Source of the DNA: Methylibium sp035762065 | GTDB taxonomy: Bacteria > Pseudomonadota > Gammaproteobacteria > Burkholderiales > Burkholderiaceae_C | Direction of reading: 5' to 3' | Length of the DNA: 64,000 bases | Assembly: GCF_035762065.1 (NCBI RefSeq) | Contig: NZ_DASTPW010000010.1 | Span: 52,047 to 116,046, forward strand | In this document: in pieces, positions 44,593 to 53,561 of the stretch | Numbering within the stretch: position 1 is the stretch's first letter | Layout of the letters: every line of letters begins with the position of its first letter | Program-made: the position numbers and the translations under genes | Notes under the pieces: model-generated | What the model saw: the letters and a program-made list of their open reading frames with translations, nothing else | Databases searched by the model: none | Told to the model about the DNA's origin: nothing

Positions 44593-45576
44593 TCAGCGGC
44601 GAGCGGCCGCGAAGCTGCGCGGGCCGGTCGAAGGCAAGGCGGCGCGGCGCGGCCGCGGCAGCTCGGTACCGAAATCGGCGCCGTAGCCGGCATCGAGCGC
44701 CGCGAAGGCGCTGTCGGACAGCGGCTGCGCGAGCGCGCAGGCGAGCTGCTCGCGGGCCAGGCGGGCCAGGCGCGAGCTTGGCTCGTGGTCGGCGGTCTCG
44801 GCCGGATCGACGGCGACCCAGTCGTGCACCACCGCGCCGAGGAAGTCGTCGGCGCAGCGCGCGAGGCGCTGCGCGACCGCGCCGGCGCGCGGACTCGCGG
44901 GCTCGGCGGCGATCAGCAGGTCGTGCGCCATCAGGCGGGCGCGCGTGGCGAGCAGCTTGATCGCCGCATAGGCGTGCGTCACCGCTTCGGGCTGCAGGTC
45001 GCACAGCACCAGCGGGCGCAGCGCGTCGGCCTGCAGCTCCTGCGCGCGGCGCGCGAACAGGCGCACCAGGTCGGAGGCGCTGGCATGCACCAGCAGCACG
45101 TCGGTCCCGGGCGCCGCGTCGATCAGCGCGTCGAGGAAGCTGCTGGTCGAGCCGCTCGCATCGACATAGCGCAGCGCGAGGCCGCGCGCGGCGAGGTAGC
45201 CGACCTGCGGCGACAGCGTCTCGATGCCTTCGGCGAGGTCGAAGCCGGCCAGCTCGGCCGGCGCACGGGCGTGCTCGCCCGCATCCACGACCAGCGTGCG
45301 CAAGCCCTGCCCGGCGAAGGCGGTGCACAGCCGCTCGAGCAGCGCGCCGCCGTGCGCGAGCTCGGGGTTGGAGACGACCGGCACGCAGCGGATCGTGGGG
45401 CTGGTGAACAGGCGGCGCAGGCCCTGGGCCTGGTCGACCGGTGCGGGCGCCGGCACGAGGCCATGCGCGCGGCCGGCGCCTTCGCGCAGCGCGCCGAGCT
45501 GGCGGCTGGCGGGCAGCGTGTCGAGCTGGTCGAACCAGCTGTCGGTCGCCGGAACGGTGACGCGGGCGGCGTGCAT
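44593..45576 (-). CDS. flhG: Degenerate FlhG/FleN-like protein
   Basis: A 327-residue MinD-like protein in the flhG position, directly after flhF (13-base gap). The N-terminal DQAQGLRRL (residues 48-56) matches the DQAxxLR helix known from FlhG proteins to stimulate FlhF GTP hydrolysis. However, the P-loop slot (residues 66-79) reads PVVSNPELAHGGAL, with no GKGGVGK motif and no Lys, so ATP binding is doubtful. The rest keeps the MinD-like alternating strands and helices (LRTLVVDAGEHA, VLLVHASASDLVRL). There is an N-terminal extension of about 45 residues. It may have kept FlhF regulation while losing the ATP-dependent dimerisation that counts flagella. Confidence 0.75.
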   Translation of the reverse strand: MHAARVTVPATDSWFDQLDTLPASRQLGALREGAGRAHGLVPAPAPVDQAQGLRRLFTSPTIRCVPVVSNPELAHGGALLERLCTAFAGQGLRTLVVDAGEHARAPAELAGFDLAEGIETLSPQVGYLAARGLALRYVDASGSTSSFLDALIDAAPGTDVLLVHASASDLVRLFARRAQELQADALRPLVLCDLQPEAVTHAYAAIKLLATRARLMAHDLLIAAEPASPRAGAVAQRLARCADDFLGAVVHDWVAVDPAETADHEPSSRLARLAREQLACALAQPLSDSAFAALDAGYGADFGTELPRPRRAALPSTGPRSFAAARR

Positions 45577-45589
45577 GGCGGGCTCGCGT

Positions 45590-47359
45590 TCAGGCGCGCG
45601 CCGCGTTCGCCGCGGTGCCGTTGGCCTGGGTCATGCGGCGCGCCTGCATCTGCGGCGCGGCGAAGACGAGGTTCATCTCGCTCGCGTCGAAGTGGTAGGC
45701 CGGGCTCGCGGTGGCGCGCAGCGCGCGGTGCACCAGCGCCTGGCCCGACAGGCGATGCCAGTCCTCCGGCACGCGCTGGCCGTTGGCGACCGCGACGATC
45801 TTCTGCCGGTGGCGGATCACCGCGTCGAGCGCCGGCGCGAGCTTCACCGCTTCGTCGAGCTTGCTCAGCACGATGCCGCGGCAGGTGTCGGCACGGTAGG
45901 CGGTCATCACGTCGTCGATGGTTTCGCCTTGCGCGGCGGCCGAGACGACGAGCAGCCGGCTGATCGTGCGATGCGCCAGCATGTCGAGCAATTCCTTGGT
46001 GCGCGCGTCGCGCTGCGCCAGGCCGGCGGTGTCGATCAGCACCATCTTCTTGCCCGACAGCAGGTCGAGCAGGTCTTCGAGCGTCGTGCGGTCGTGCGCG
46101 GTGTGCACCGGCACGCCGAGGATGCGGCCGTAGGCACGCAGCTGCTCGTGGGCGCCGAGCCGGTAGGCGTCGAGCGTGATGAGGCCGAGGTTGCTCGCGC
46201 CGTGGCGCGTCGCGAAGGCGGCCGCGAGCTTGGCGGTCGAGGTGGTCTTGCCGACGCCGGTGGCGCCGACCAGCGCGAACACGCCACCCTGGTCTTCGAT
46301 CGGCAGCTCGCGCTCGCCGGTCTGCAGGTTGCGCTCGAGGATGCTCGCGGCCCAGCCCGTTTCGTCGGCGATCTCGGGCGTCAGGCCCACCACCAGCTTG
46401 CGGATCAGGATCGGCGAGAAGCCCGCTTCCAGCAGCTTCTGCGTCAGCCGCGCCTGCGCCGGCTGGCGCTGCAGCTTCTCCATGAAGGCGAGCGCGCCGA
46501 AGCGCTCCTCGATCAGGCCCTTCATCGAACGCAGCTCGGAAAGCATCTGCGCGTCGGCCTGCGCCTCGCGCAGCGGCGCGGCGCCGGGCAGCGGCTCGGC
46601 GAGCGCGGCGACTTCCTCGCGCAGCATCGGCGGCGGCGTGATGCGCTGCGGCTGCGCCTGCGCGGCGGCGCGGCGCGGCGGGATCGGCTCGCCCAGCGTG
46701 TCGCCGGCATAGCGGCTCGCGCCCGCATCGGCGAAGCGGCTCTCGCTCGCGGCGGCGAAGCGGCTGTCGCCCGCATCGGCGAAGCGGCCGGCGTGCGCGT
46801 CGTGCAGATCGCCGAAGCGGCTGGCGCCGGCGTCGCGCGTGGCGGCGCGCTGCGCCGTCGCGGCGGCATGGGTGGCGGCGGCGCGCTGCGTGGCCAGCGC
46901 CGGCTCGGCGCGCGTGCCCTCGCCTTCGGCACGCAGCGTCGCGTCGCGCTTCTTCAGCATGCGCTCGCGCACGTAGTCCTGGAAGGACAGCGTGCTCATC
47001 GACAGCTGGGCGGCGTCCCCCTGCACCTCGGTGCGGGTGGCGGCCTTCGGCGTCGGCTGCGCGCGTTGCGCGAGCGCGGCGGCGGCCTGGCGCAGCGCGC
47101 CGGCGATCGGCGTACGGCCCGGTGCCGCGCGCGCGGGCGCCGGCTCGGCCTGGGGTTGCTGCGTCGTCGCGAAGGCGGCCGGGAAGCGGCTCGCCGCGTG
47201 TTCTTCCACCTGCGCCAGCGCGCCGGGCGCCATCGCCAGCATCTCGATGCCTTCGACGCAAGGCTTGGTGCTGAGCACGACGGCGTCGTCGCCGAGCGCC
47301 GCGCGCATCTTCTGCATCGCCTCGCGCGAGGTGCGGCCGGTGAAGCGTTGGACGTTCAT
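45590..47359 (-). CDS. flhF: Flagellar biosynthesis SRP-type GTPase FlhF
   Basis: A 589-residue protein that places flagella at the pole and controls their number. It starts with the B-domain (MNVQRFTGRTSREAMQKMR). A long low-complexity linker follows (residues 60-260), then N- and G-domains. GTPase motifs: Walker A GATGVGKT (365-372), LDAYR, and G3 DTAGLAQRD, then SKLDE. The linker holds five [SG]R[FY] units (residues 180-217) in a short degenerate repeat. Length is greater than the roughly 430 of Pseudomonas FlhF, due to the linker. The gene follows flhA by 37 bases. Confidence 0.94.
   Translation of the reverse strand: MNVQRFTGRTSREAMQKMRAALGDDAVVLSTKPCVEGIEMLAMAPGALAQVEEHAASRFPAAFATTQQPQAEPAPARAAPGRTPIAGALRQAAAALAQRAQPTPKAATRTEVQGDAAQLSMSTLSFQDYVRERMLKKRDATLRAEGEGTRAEPALATQRAAATHAAATAQRAATRDAGASRFGDLHDAHAGRFADAGDSRFAAASESRFADAGASRYAGDTLGEPIPPRRAAAQAQPQRITPPPMLREEVAALAEPLPGAAPLREAQADAQMLSELRSMKGLIEERFGALAFMEKLQRQPAQARLTQKLLEAGFSPILIRKLVVGLTPEIADETGWAASILERNLQTGERELPIEDQGGVFALVGATGVGKTTSTAKLAAAFATRHGASNLGLITLDAYRLGAHEQLRAYGRILGVPVHTAHDRTTLEDLLDLLSGKKMVLIDTAGLAQRDARTKELLDMLAHRTISRLLVVSAAAQGETIDDVMTAYRADTCRGIVLSKLDEAVKLAPALDAVIRHRQKIVAVANGQRVPEDWHRLSGQALVHRALRATASPAYHFDASEMNLVFAAPQMQARRMTQANGTAANAARA
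46700..46834 (-). repeat. Degenerate SRFADAG repeat coding region in flhF
   Basis: Within the FlhF linker the units SRF, GRF, SRF, SRF and SRY occur at residues 180, 191, 199, 207 and 215, mostly 8 residues apart and each surrounded by Asp/Ala/Gly. At the DNA level, copies of CGCCCGCATCGGCGAAGCGG-like sequence recur. It looks like a recent internal expansion in a disordered linker. Confidence 0.7.
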
Positions 47360-47396
47360 GCGCTGCCTTTGATGCGGTGAAGGCGGTGGAGGGAAG

Positions 47397-49511
47397 TCAG
47401 GCCGCGATCGCCATCGGCTGGCCGATGATCGAAGCGATGCGGATCGAATGCGTGTCGGGGATCTCGCTGTGCGAGAGCACCTTGAGGCGCGGCGCGGCGC
47501 GCTTGAGCAGGCGCGCGATCGGCAGGCGGATCGCGTCGGGCACCAGCAGGCAGGCCGGGTGGCCGAGGTCTTCCTGGCGCTTGGCGGAGTCGGCGGCGTG
47601 GCGGCTCAGCGTGTCGGCGACGCTCGGGTCGAGCACCGGGCCGTTCGGGGAGGTCAGGGCCTGCGCGAGCAGCCGCTCGAGTTCGGGTTCGATCGCGATC
47701 ACGTCGAGCTCGCGCACCGGGCCGTAGATCTGCTGCACGATCGACGGCGCGAGCGCCACGCGGATGCGGCGGGCCAGTTCCTGCGGATCGTTCGCGAGGT
47801 TCGCGTTGGCACCGGCATGCTCGGCCAGCGCCTCGACCACCGAGCGCATGTCGCGGATGTGCACGCCCTCTTCCAGCAGGAGCTGGAGCAGCTTTTGCAG
47901 CGCGGCGATCGGAACCATCTTGGGAACCACGTCTTCGATGAGCTTGGGGGCCAACTTCGTCACATGCTCGACCAGCTGTTGCGTCTCCACGCGTCCCAGC
48001 AGGCGGGCGGCATTCACTTGCATCAAGTGTGAAAGGTGGGTCGCGACGACGGTCGAGCAATCAACGACCGTATAGCCGGCCATTTGCGCCTGCTCCCTGA
48101 GGCGCTCCTCGATCCAGGTCGCAGGCAGGCCGAAGGCGGGATCGGTGGTGCTCGTGCCGGGCAGCTGCGCGGCGGCGTGGCCCGGGTTGATCGCCATCAG
48201 CATGCCGGGGAAGGCCTCGCCTTCGCCGATCACCGCGCCGCGCAGCACCACGCGGTACATGCTCGGGCGCAGCTCGAGGTTGTCGCGGATGTGCACCGCC
48301 GGCGGCAGGAAGCCCACGTCCTGCGCGAACTTGCGCCGCACGCCCTTGATGCGGCCGAGCAGGTCGCCGGCACGGTCCTTGTCGACCAGCGCGATCAGGC
48401 GCAGGCCGACTTCGAGGCCGAGCGTGTCGATCGGCTGGAGGTCGTCCCAGCTCGCTTCGGCGTCGGGCGCGATCACCGTCGGCGCGGCCGGCTTCTCCGC
48501 CTCGGCCTTCGCGGCGAGCTGGCGCTTGCGCATCCCCCACGCGAGCCAGCCGATCAGGCTCGCGATGCCGAGGAACACGACGTGCGGCATGCCGGGGATC
48601 ACGCCGAGCAGGCCGATCACGGCCGCGACGATCGCGACCGACTTCGGCGTCTTGAACACCTGGCCGAGGATCTGCTCGCCGACCGCCTCCTCCTTGCCGA
48701 CGCGCGAGACCACCATCGCCGCGGCCACCGAGATCAGCAGCGCCGGGATCTGCGCGACGAGCGCATCGCCGATCGCCAGCAGGATGTAGCTGTCGGCCGC
48801 CTGGCCGGCCGAGAGGCCGTGCTGCACGACGCCGATCAGGAAGCCGCCGACGATGTTGATGAACAGGATCAGGATGCCGGCGATCGCGTCGCCGCGCACG
48901 AACTTGCTCGCGCCGTCCATCGAGCCGAAGAACTCGGCCTCCTGGCCCACTTCGGCACGGCGGCGGCGGGCTTCCTTGTCGTCGATCGCGCCGGCGTTGA
49001 GGTCGGCGTCGATCGCCATCTGCTTGCCGGGCATCGCGTCGAGCGTGAAGCGCGCGCCGACCTCGGCGATGCGCTCGGCGCCCTTGGTCACGACGATGAA
49101 GTTGATGACGACCAGGATCGCGAACACGATCAGGCCGACCGCGAAGTTGCCGCCGATCAACACGTGGCCGAAGCTCTCGATCACGGTGCCGGCCGCGCCC
49201 GGGCCGGTGTGGCCTTCGAGCAGCACGACGCGGGTCGACGCCACGTTCAGCGACAGCCGCAGCAGCGTCGTGAGCAGGATCACCGCGGGGAAGGCGGAGA
49301 AGTCGAGCGGCCGCACCATGTAGGCCGAGACCATCATCACCATCAGCGCGAGCGCGATGTTGAAGGTGAACAGCAGGTCCAGCAGCAGCGGCGGCAGCGG
49401 CAGCACCATCATCGCCAGCACCATCAGCACCAGCAGCGGCACGGCGAGGCTCTTGATGGTGGCAGCGTGCGGGCCAAGCCACTTCTGGAGGGGGGCCAAC
49501 AGTGCGTTCAT
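47397..49511 (-). CDS. flhA: Flagellar type III export membrane protein FlhA
   Basis: A 704-residue core component of the flagellar export gate. About eight N-terminal transmembrane helices; the conserved FHIPEP-type stretch RLSLNVASTRVVLLEGHTGPGAAGTVI is present, as is the cytoplasmic loop DAMPGKQMAIDADLNAGAI. The C-terminal cytoplasmic half (about 350-704) binds export chaperones. The ATG at 49511 is the family start; sequence further upstream lies in the divergent intergenic region. In most relatives flhB lies directly upstream; here a foreign-looking gene on the other strand separates them. Confidence 0.95.
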   Translation of the reverse strand: MNALLAPLQKWLGPHAATIKSLAVPLLVLMVLAMMVLPLPPLLLDLLFTFNIALALMVMMVSAYMVRPLDFSAFPAVILLTTLLRLSLNVASTRVVLLEGHTGPGAAGTVIESFGHVLIGGNFAVGLIVFAILVVINFIVVTKGAERIAEVGARFTLDAMPGKQMAIDADLNAGAIDDKEARRRRAEVGQEAEFFGSMDGASKFVRGDAIAGILILFINIVGGFLIGVVQHGLSAGQAADSYILLAIGDALVAQIPALLISVAAAMVVSRVGKEEAVGEQILGQVFKTPKSVAIVAAVIGLLGVIPGMPHVVFLGIASLIGWLAWGMRKRQLAAKAEAEKPAAPTVIAPDAEASWDDLQPIDTLGLEVGLRLIALVDKDRAGDLLGRIKGVRRKFAQDVGFLPPAVHIRDNLELRPSMYRVVLRGAVIGEGEAFPGMLMAINPGHAAAQLPGTSTTDPAFGLPATWIEERLREQAQMAGYTVVDCSTVVATHLSHLMQVNAARLLGRVETQQLVEHVTKLAPKLIEDVVPKMVPIAALQKLLQLLLEEGVHIRDMRSVVEALAEHAGANANLANDPQELARRIRVALAPSIVQQIYGPVRELDVIAIEPELERLLAQALTSPNGPVLDPSVADTLSRHAADSAKRQEDLGHPACLLVPDAIRLPIARLLKRAAPRLKVLSHSEIPDTHSIRIASIIGQPMAIAA

Positions 49512-49590
49512 GAGCCCGATTCTTTCCAGCGGCTCGCGATGCTCAAGCCGGAAAAGAAGCGTCTTAAGGCTGCAGTTGTCGCCGCGGACC

Positions 49591-49615
49591 TTCGTCCCGC
49601 GACACCTGGCTTCGC
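49591..49615 (+). promoter_or_regulatory. hrpII/PIP-type box upstream of effector-like gene
   Basis: TTCGT (49591-49595), 15 bases, then TTCGC (49611-49615). This satisfies TTCG-N16-TTCG, the hrpII box bound by HrpB in Ralstonia, and the relaxed PIP box TTCGB-N15-TTCGB of HrpX regulons. A GATCAT lies 31 bases further on (49647-49652); the family -10 is YANNNT at a 30-32 base spacing, so only its first base fails. The coding start follows at 49678. No hrpX/hrpB gene is visible in this window. Confidence 0.6.
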
Positions 49616-49677
49616 CACGATGCCCGGCAATGCGGTGGGGCGCGCGGATCATCGGTCGACCTCACCGGCATGCCCCC

Positions 49678-52212
49678 ATGACGACGCCTCCCCTTCGCCG
49701 CGTGCCCGGGAACTCGTCCGGCTCGCCCGCCGCGCCGTCGGGTTCGGGCGCAGAGCCGACGTCCGCAGGGTCGGTGCGGCGCGCACCCGACGCGCACGGG
49801 CCCGTGCCGCGACGCCAGCGCACCGACGCAGGTGCCGCCGCGCGCGCGGCGCAAGCGCTGGCTTTGCCGCCGGGCCGCGCATTGCCCTCGCGCAGCTCGG
49901 CGCCGGCCCTTCCGTCGCACCGGGGCGGGGTGTCCTCGCTGCAGGCCATCTCCTTGCCTGATCTCGTTCCGGATCCTTGGGCGGGCGCTGGCTCGCGGGC
50001 CGTCCTGCAGGCGCCGCAATCGCCGCTGCACCGCCCGGCTTCGCCGGAGCGGGAGGCCTCCGGTTCGGGCGAGGCGCCCGCCGATTCGTTCGGGCCGCAA
50101 GCATCGGAATCCGTCGGCATGCCAGGCGGGGGAGCACCGGCGCCCGCGAAGGCGGTGGCAGCCGTGACCAGGGTGATCGCAGTGCTCCAGGAGATCGCGG
50201 CGGGACAGAAGATGACCCACGCGTTCAAGGCCGCGAACTGTTCCCGCTGGATCAAGTGCTTCGACAAGAACGGCCAACTCGAGCCGCGCGGCAGCAGCAA
50301 CGACCTTTCCCTGCGGATCTTCCACGACATGCTCGACAGCCTGGAGGGCGGCACGCAAGGCGACAAGGATCTGTTGAGCGACTTTCGCCGTGCCGAGCGC
50401 CAGGCCGGTCAGCGCAACTGGCAACGCACGAGCGAGATCCTCGAAGGGGTCATGGAAGCGAGCGTTCTGCTTCGAGAGGGCTTCGTCACGATGAAGAAGG
50501 ACATCGTGGACGACCTGAAATATCGCCAGCTGCCGCATGTGGCCGTCGCGGTGGCCCAAGCGGTGCTGGCCGACGGTGTCTTCAAGAGCGACGAACACGA
50601 CAGCACCGCGAAGGGCATTCGCCTGCAGGTCGAGTCGCTCCGGCTCAGCGGCCAGCGGGCGGATCTGGTGGCCGAGTGGGACGACTTCACTGCGGCGCAG
50701 TCGCCGGCGGCCGAAGCGGCGGCCGAGGCCCGCAGACCCTATGGTCCTCAAGCGCTCTCCCACACCGTCGATCTCGAAGACCGGGCCGAGCAGGCAACGA
50801 CGTTCCTGGAGTTGCTGCGGCAAATGGCCGTCGACGAGGAACATCTCACGTCCGCGACCGGCAAGGCTCATAACGCGCAATTCGGCCTGTGCTTCGACTT
50901 CGAAGGCGGCATCAAGGCTCGCGGCGCCGAGTTCCTGCAGCCGCTGAGCGAAAGTCCGCAGGCCGCGCATCGGCGAACGTTCGAGGCCGTGCGAGAGCAG
51001 TCCCGCGTGACCATCGAAGCCGTCCGCGACCGCACGGCCTCCATGCTGCAGGAGCTGGCCGACGCCGTTCTGGAAATCAAGAGCGGCGCCGCCGTCAAGA
51101 CGCACGTCCAGGATGGGCTCGACGCCGATGGATCGAGCGCGAGGAACTGGCTCAGGGGCGCGGTGGACCGATTCGGCTTTCTCTCCCAGACGGAGTCGAG
51201 CCGGCCCTGCGTATCGACCCTGCAAGCCAAGATCGATCGTCTGCGAAACAGCCCCAGCCAAGCCCACCAGGATGCGGCCCGGCGGGTGCAGAACGCGCTG
51301 GATCAAGGCGAGCGGCCCATGGGGCCTCCGGCAGCCCGGCCTCCGAGGCCGCCCGGCACGCGGCCGACCAGGCCGGCCGTCGCTGACACGACCGGCTTGC
51401 GCCCCTACCACCGCAGGTCGACGGCTGCGGTGCCGGCCGCCGACGCGGCAGGACCGTCGCGCACCGGTCCGACGACTCGCAGCCGCAGCGCTGCGGCCAC
51501 GCCGGCGAGCTCGGTCGGCAGCGTCCGGGCCGGCTTGCCGGATCGAGCCGCGGCCGCTTCGAGCGAGGCCCGCTCGGGCATCGGCGCCGGCTTCAATGCT
51601 CAGGAGGAAGTGCAATCGCGTCGCCGCGGCGCCGCCCGGGACGGCTTTCCGCGACTGCCCGCTTCGCCGGCGCACGAGGCGCCCCGGCGTCCCTGGGTAC
51701 CCAGTGACGTGATGCACGCGGTGCTCCAGGCCTTGCACGAGCGGGGTGTCCTGACGGCGTCCGACTACCACGAGGTCGGTATGCGCCACGGCTTGAGCGC
51801 CGGACAGCTCGACGAAGTGCTCATGCGCGGCGGATACGACGTTTTCGAGTCGCGCCCGACGCGGATCGACGCTCCCGAGCAGCGCTGGCAGCGCATGCGC
51901 GACGAGGTGCTCGGCGTCGTCGTGCCACGCGCGCCGCGCTCCCCCATGCCCGAGGGCGCGCGCCCGGCGCGGTCCTGGGCCGACGGCGCGCCGTCCGTGG
52001 CACGAGCCGAGGAGTCCGTCGATCTGGAACGGGAGCTGATGGGGCTGCTGGAAGCGGATGACTCGGGCGCCGGCTCCACCGCGACGCGACCTTTGGCCAC
52101 CGCCGCGGCTGCGAGCGCTCCCGGCGGGGACCGCGTCGACGCGGCGCGCGGGCTGCCGACGACCCCGGACCCAGCTCGATCTTCGGTGAGTCGCCGGTCC
52201 GACGTGCCGTGA
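49678..52212 (+). CDS. Putative type III secreted effector of unknown family
   Basis: An 844-residue protein I do not recognise. Residues 1-155 are disordered and rich in Ser, Pro, Ala and Arg. The first 12 residues hold no Asp or Glu, position 4 is Pro, and about 14 percent of the first 50 are Ser, matching the published pattern of Hrp effectors. A helical core (about 156-545) includes SRWIKCFDKNGQLEPRG and FHDMLDSLEGG. Residues 545-670 are a Pro/Arg/Ser-rich disordered linker, 672-750 a helical module and the rest a tail. No signal peptide or membrane helix is seen. It lies on the opposite strand between flhA and flhB, starting after a PIP-type box and ending 19 bases from flhB. XopP/RipH (HLK) effectors are a family to compare. 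The start could instead lie upstream, but 49678 best fits the promoter. Confidence 0.6.
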   Translation: MTTPPLRRVPGNSSGSPAAPSGSGAEPTSAGSVRRAPDAHGPVPRRQRTDAGAAARAAQALALPPGRALPSRSSAPALPSHRGGVSSLQAISLPDLVPDPWAGAGSRAVLQAPQSPLHRPASPEREASGSGEAPADSFGPQASESVGMPGGGAPAPAKAVAAVTRVIAVLQEIAAGQKMTHAFKAANCSRWIKCFDKNGQLEPRGSSNDLSLRIFHDMLDSLEGGTQGDKDLLSDFRRAERQAGQRNWQRTSEILEGVMEASVLLREGFVTMKKDIVDDLKYRQLPHVAVAVAQAVLADGVFKSDEHDSTAKGIRLQVESLRLSGQRADLVAEWDDFTAAQSPAAEAAAEARRPYGPQALSHTVDLEDRAEQATTFLELLRQMAVDEEHLTSATGKAHNAQFGLCFDFEGGIKARGAEFLQPLSESPQAAHRRTFEAVREQSRVTIEAVRDRTASMLQELADAVLEIKSGAAVKTHVQDGLDADGSSARNWLRGAVDRFGFLSQTESSRPCVSTLQAKIDRLRNSPSQAHQDAARRVQNALDQGERPMGPPAARPPRPPGTRPTRPAVADTTGLRPYHRRSTAAVPAADAAGPSRTGPTTRSRSAAATPASSVGSVRAGLPDRAAAASSEARSGIGAGFNAQEEVQSRRRGAARDGFPRLPASPAHEAPRRPWVPSDVMHAVLQALHERGVLTASDYHEVGMRHGLSAGQLDEVLMRGGYDVFESRPTRIDAPEQRWQRMRDEVLGVVVPRAPRSPMPEGARPARSWADGAPSVARAEESVDLERELMGLLEADDSGAGSTATRPLATAAAASAPGGDRVDAARGLPTTPDPARSSVSRRSDVP

Positions 52213-52231
52213 CGCGGGCGGCGCGCCGCGC

Positions 52232-53377
52232 TCAAGCGGAGCGGTGCTGCGGATCCAGCTCCGCCGGCACCGGCAGTTCCGGCAGCGCCTGCGGCATCGG
52301 CGCCTGGCCCTTCATCGCCGCACGCAGCTGGTAGACGTAGGCCAGCACCTGCGCGACCGCGGTGTAGAGCGCCAACGGGATCTCCCGGTCGAGCTCGGCA
52401 TGCGCGTAGAGCGCCCGCGCGAGCACCGGCGCCTGCAGCACCGGCACCTCGGCGGCCTTGGCGGTGTCGCGGATGCGCATCGCGACGAGGTCGAGCCCCT
52501 TCGCGACGACGCGCGGCGCGCCGCCCAGCGTCTCGTCGTACTTCAACGCGACCGCGTAGTGCGTCGGGTTCATCACCACCAGATCGGCCTTCGGCACCGC
52601 GGCGAGCATGCGCCGGTTGGCCATCTCGCGCATGCGCACCTTGGCCTTGGACTTGACCTCCTGGTTGCCCTCGGCTTCCTTGAACTCGTCCTTCGCTTCC
52701 TGATGGCTCATGCGCAGGCGCTTGGCGTGCTGGAACTTCTGCAGCGGCACGTCGACCAGCGCGAACAGCGCGAGTGCGAGCAGCAGCAGCGCGAGGCCCT
52801 GCATCACGTCGCCGCCGGCCTGCGACAGGGCCGCCGGCAGCGGCAGCGCGAGCGCGGCGGCGAAACCGTCGAGATGCGTCGCCAGGTAGAAGCCGCCGAC
52901 GCTGCCCAGCACCAGCGCGAGCACGCAGGCGCGCAGCGTGTCGATCAGCCGGTCGCTGGAGAAGAGCTTGGGCAGGCCGGTCAGTGGGTTGAGCTTGCCG
53001 AACTTCGGCGCGATCGCCTGCGTCGTGAAGTTCCAGCCGCCGAGCGCGAGGCCGCAGGCGAGGCCGACGATCGCCATCGTCACGCCGATCGGCAGCACCG
53101 CATGGAGGAAGGCGAAGCCGAATTCGGCCGCGCGCTGCGCCATCGCGTCGGGCTGCTGCAGCGAACGCGCGTCGAAGCGCAGGCCGGCGCGCAGCAGGTC
53201 CTTCGACCAGCCGGCCGCCGTCGGCGCGAGCGCCATCGCGAGCAGCAGCGCCGCGCCGATCGCGCCGAAGTGGCCGAGGTCGCGCGAGCGCGGGACGTTG
53301 CCTTCCTCGCGCGCCTTCTCCAGCTTGCGCGCCGAGGCTGGGAGGTTGCGGTCCTGGGCGCTGCTGGAATCGGCCAT
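52232..53377 (-). CDS. flhB: Flagellar type III export protein FlhB
   Basis: A 381-residue inner-membrane protein that switches export specificity from rod/hook to filament substrates. Four transmembrane helices in the N-terminal half; the autocleavage motif NPTH is in VVMNPTHYAVALKYDE. The region QEAKDEFKEAEGNQEVKSK before it is the family's conserved linker. The C-terminal tail is short and Pro-rich. The ATG at 53377 was chosen because residues upstream are basic and unlike FlhB, although an ATG 12 bases upstream is possible. The rest of the flh operon continues only after the intervening effector-like gene. Confidence 0.94.
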   Translation of the reverse strand: MADSSSAQDRNLPASARKLEKAREEGNVPRSRDLGHFGAIGAALLLAMALAPTAAGWSKDLLRAGLRFDARSLQQPDAMAQRAAEFGFAFLHAVLPIGVTMAIVGLACGLALGGWNFTTQAIAPKFGKLNPLTGLPKLFSSDRLIDTLRACVLALVLGSVGGFYLATHLDGFAAALALPLPAALSQAGGDVMQGLALLLLALALFALVDVPLQKFQHAKRLRMSHQEAKDEFKEAEGNQEVKSKAKVRMREMANRRMLAAVPKADLVVMNPTHYAVALKYDETLGGAPRVVAKGLDLVAMRIRDTAKAAEVPVLQAPVLARALYAHAELDREIPLALYTAVAQVLAYVYQLRAAMKGQAPMPQALPELPVPAELDPQHRSA

Positions 53378-53561
53378 GGTTTGCCGCATTGTTCGACCCG
53401 CCCTGCTCGACGTGCGGCGGAAAAGCGGCGTGCGCGCCCGCCATTTCCGTCGCCGCGCGGCCATGCCCGCTTGTCGCCGCAAACCGGAAGCCGCCGACCG
53501 GACCGCCGGCCAGCCGGCTGTCATGCTCGCGACACTTTGGCGTGACCAGCGGGAGGCAGCG

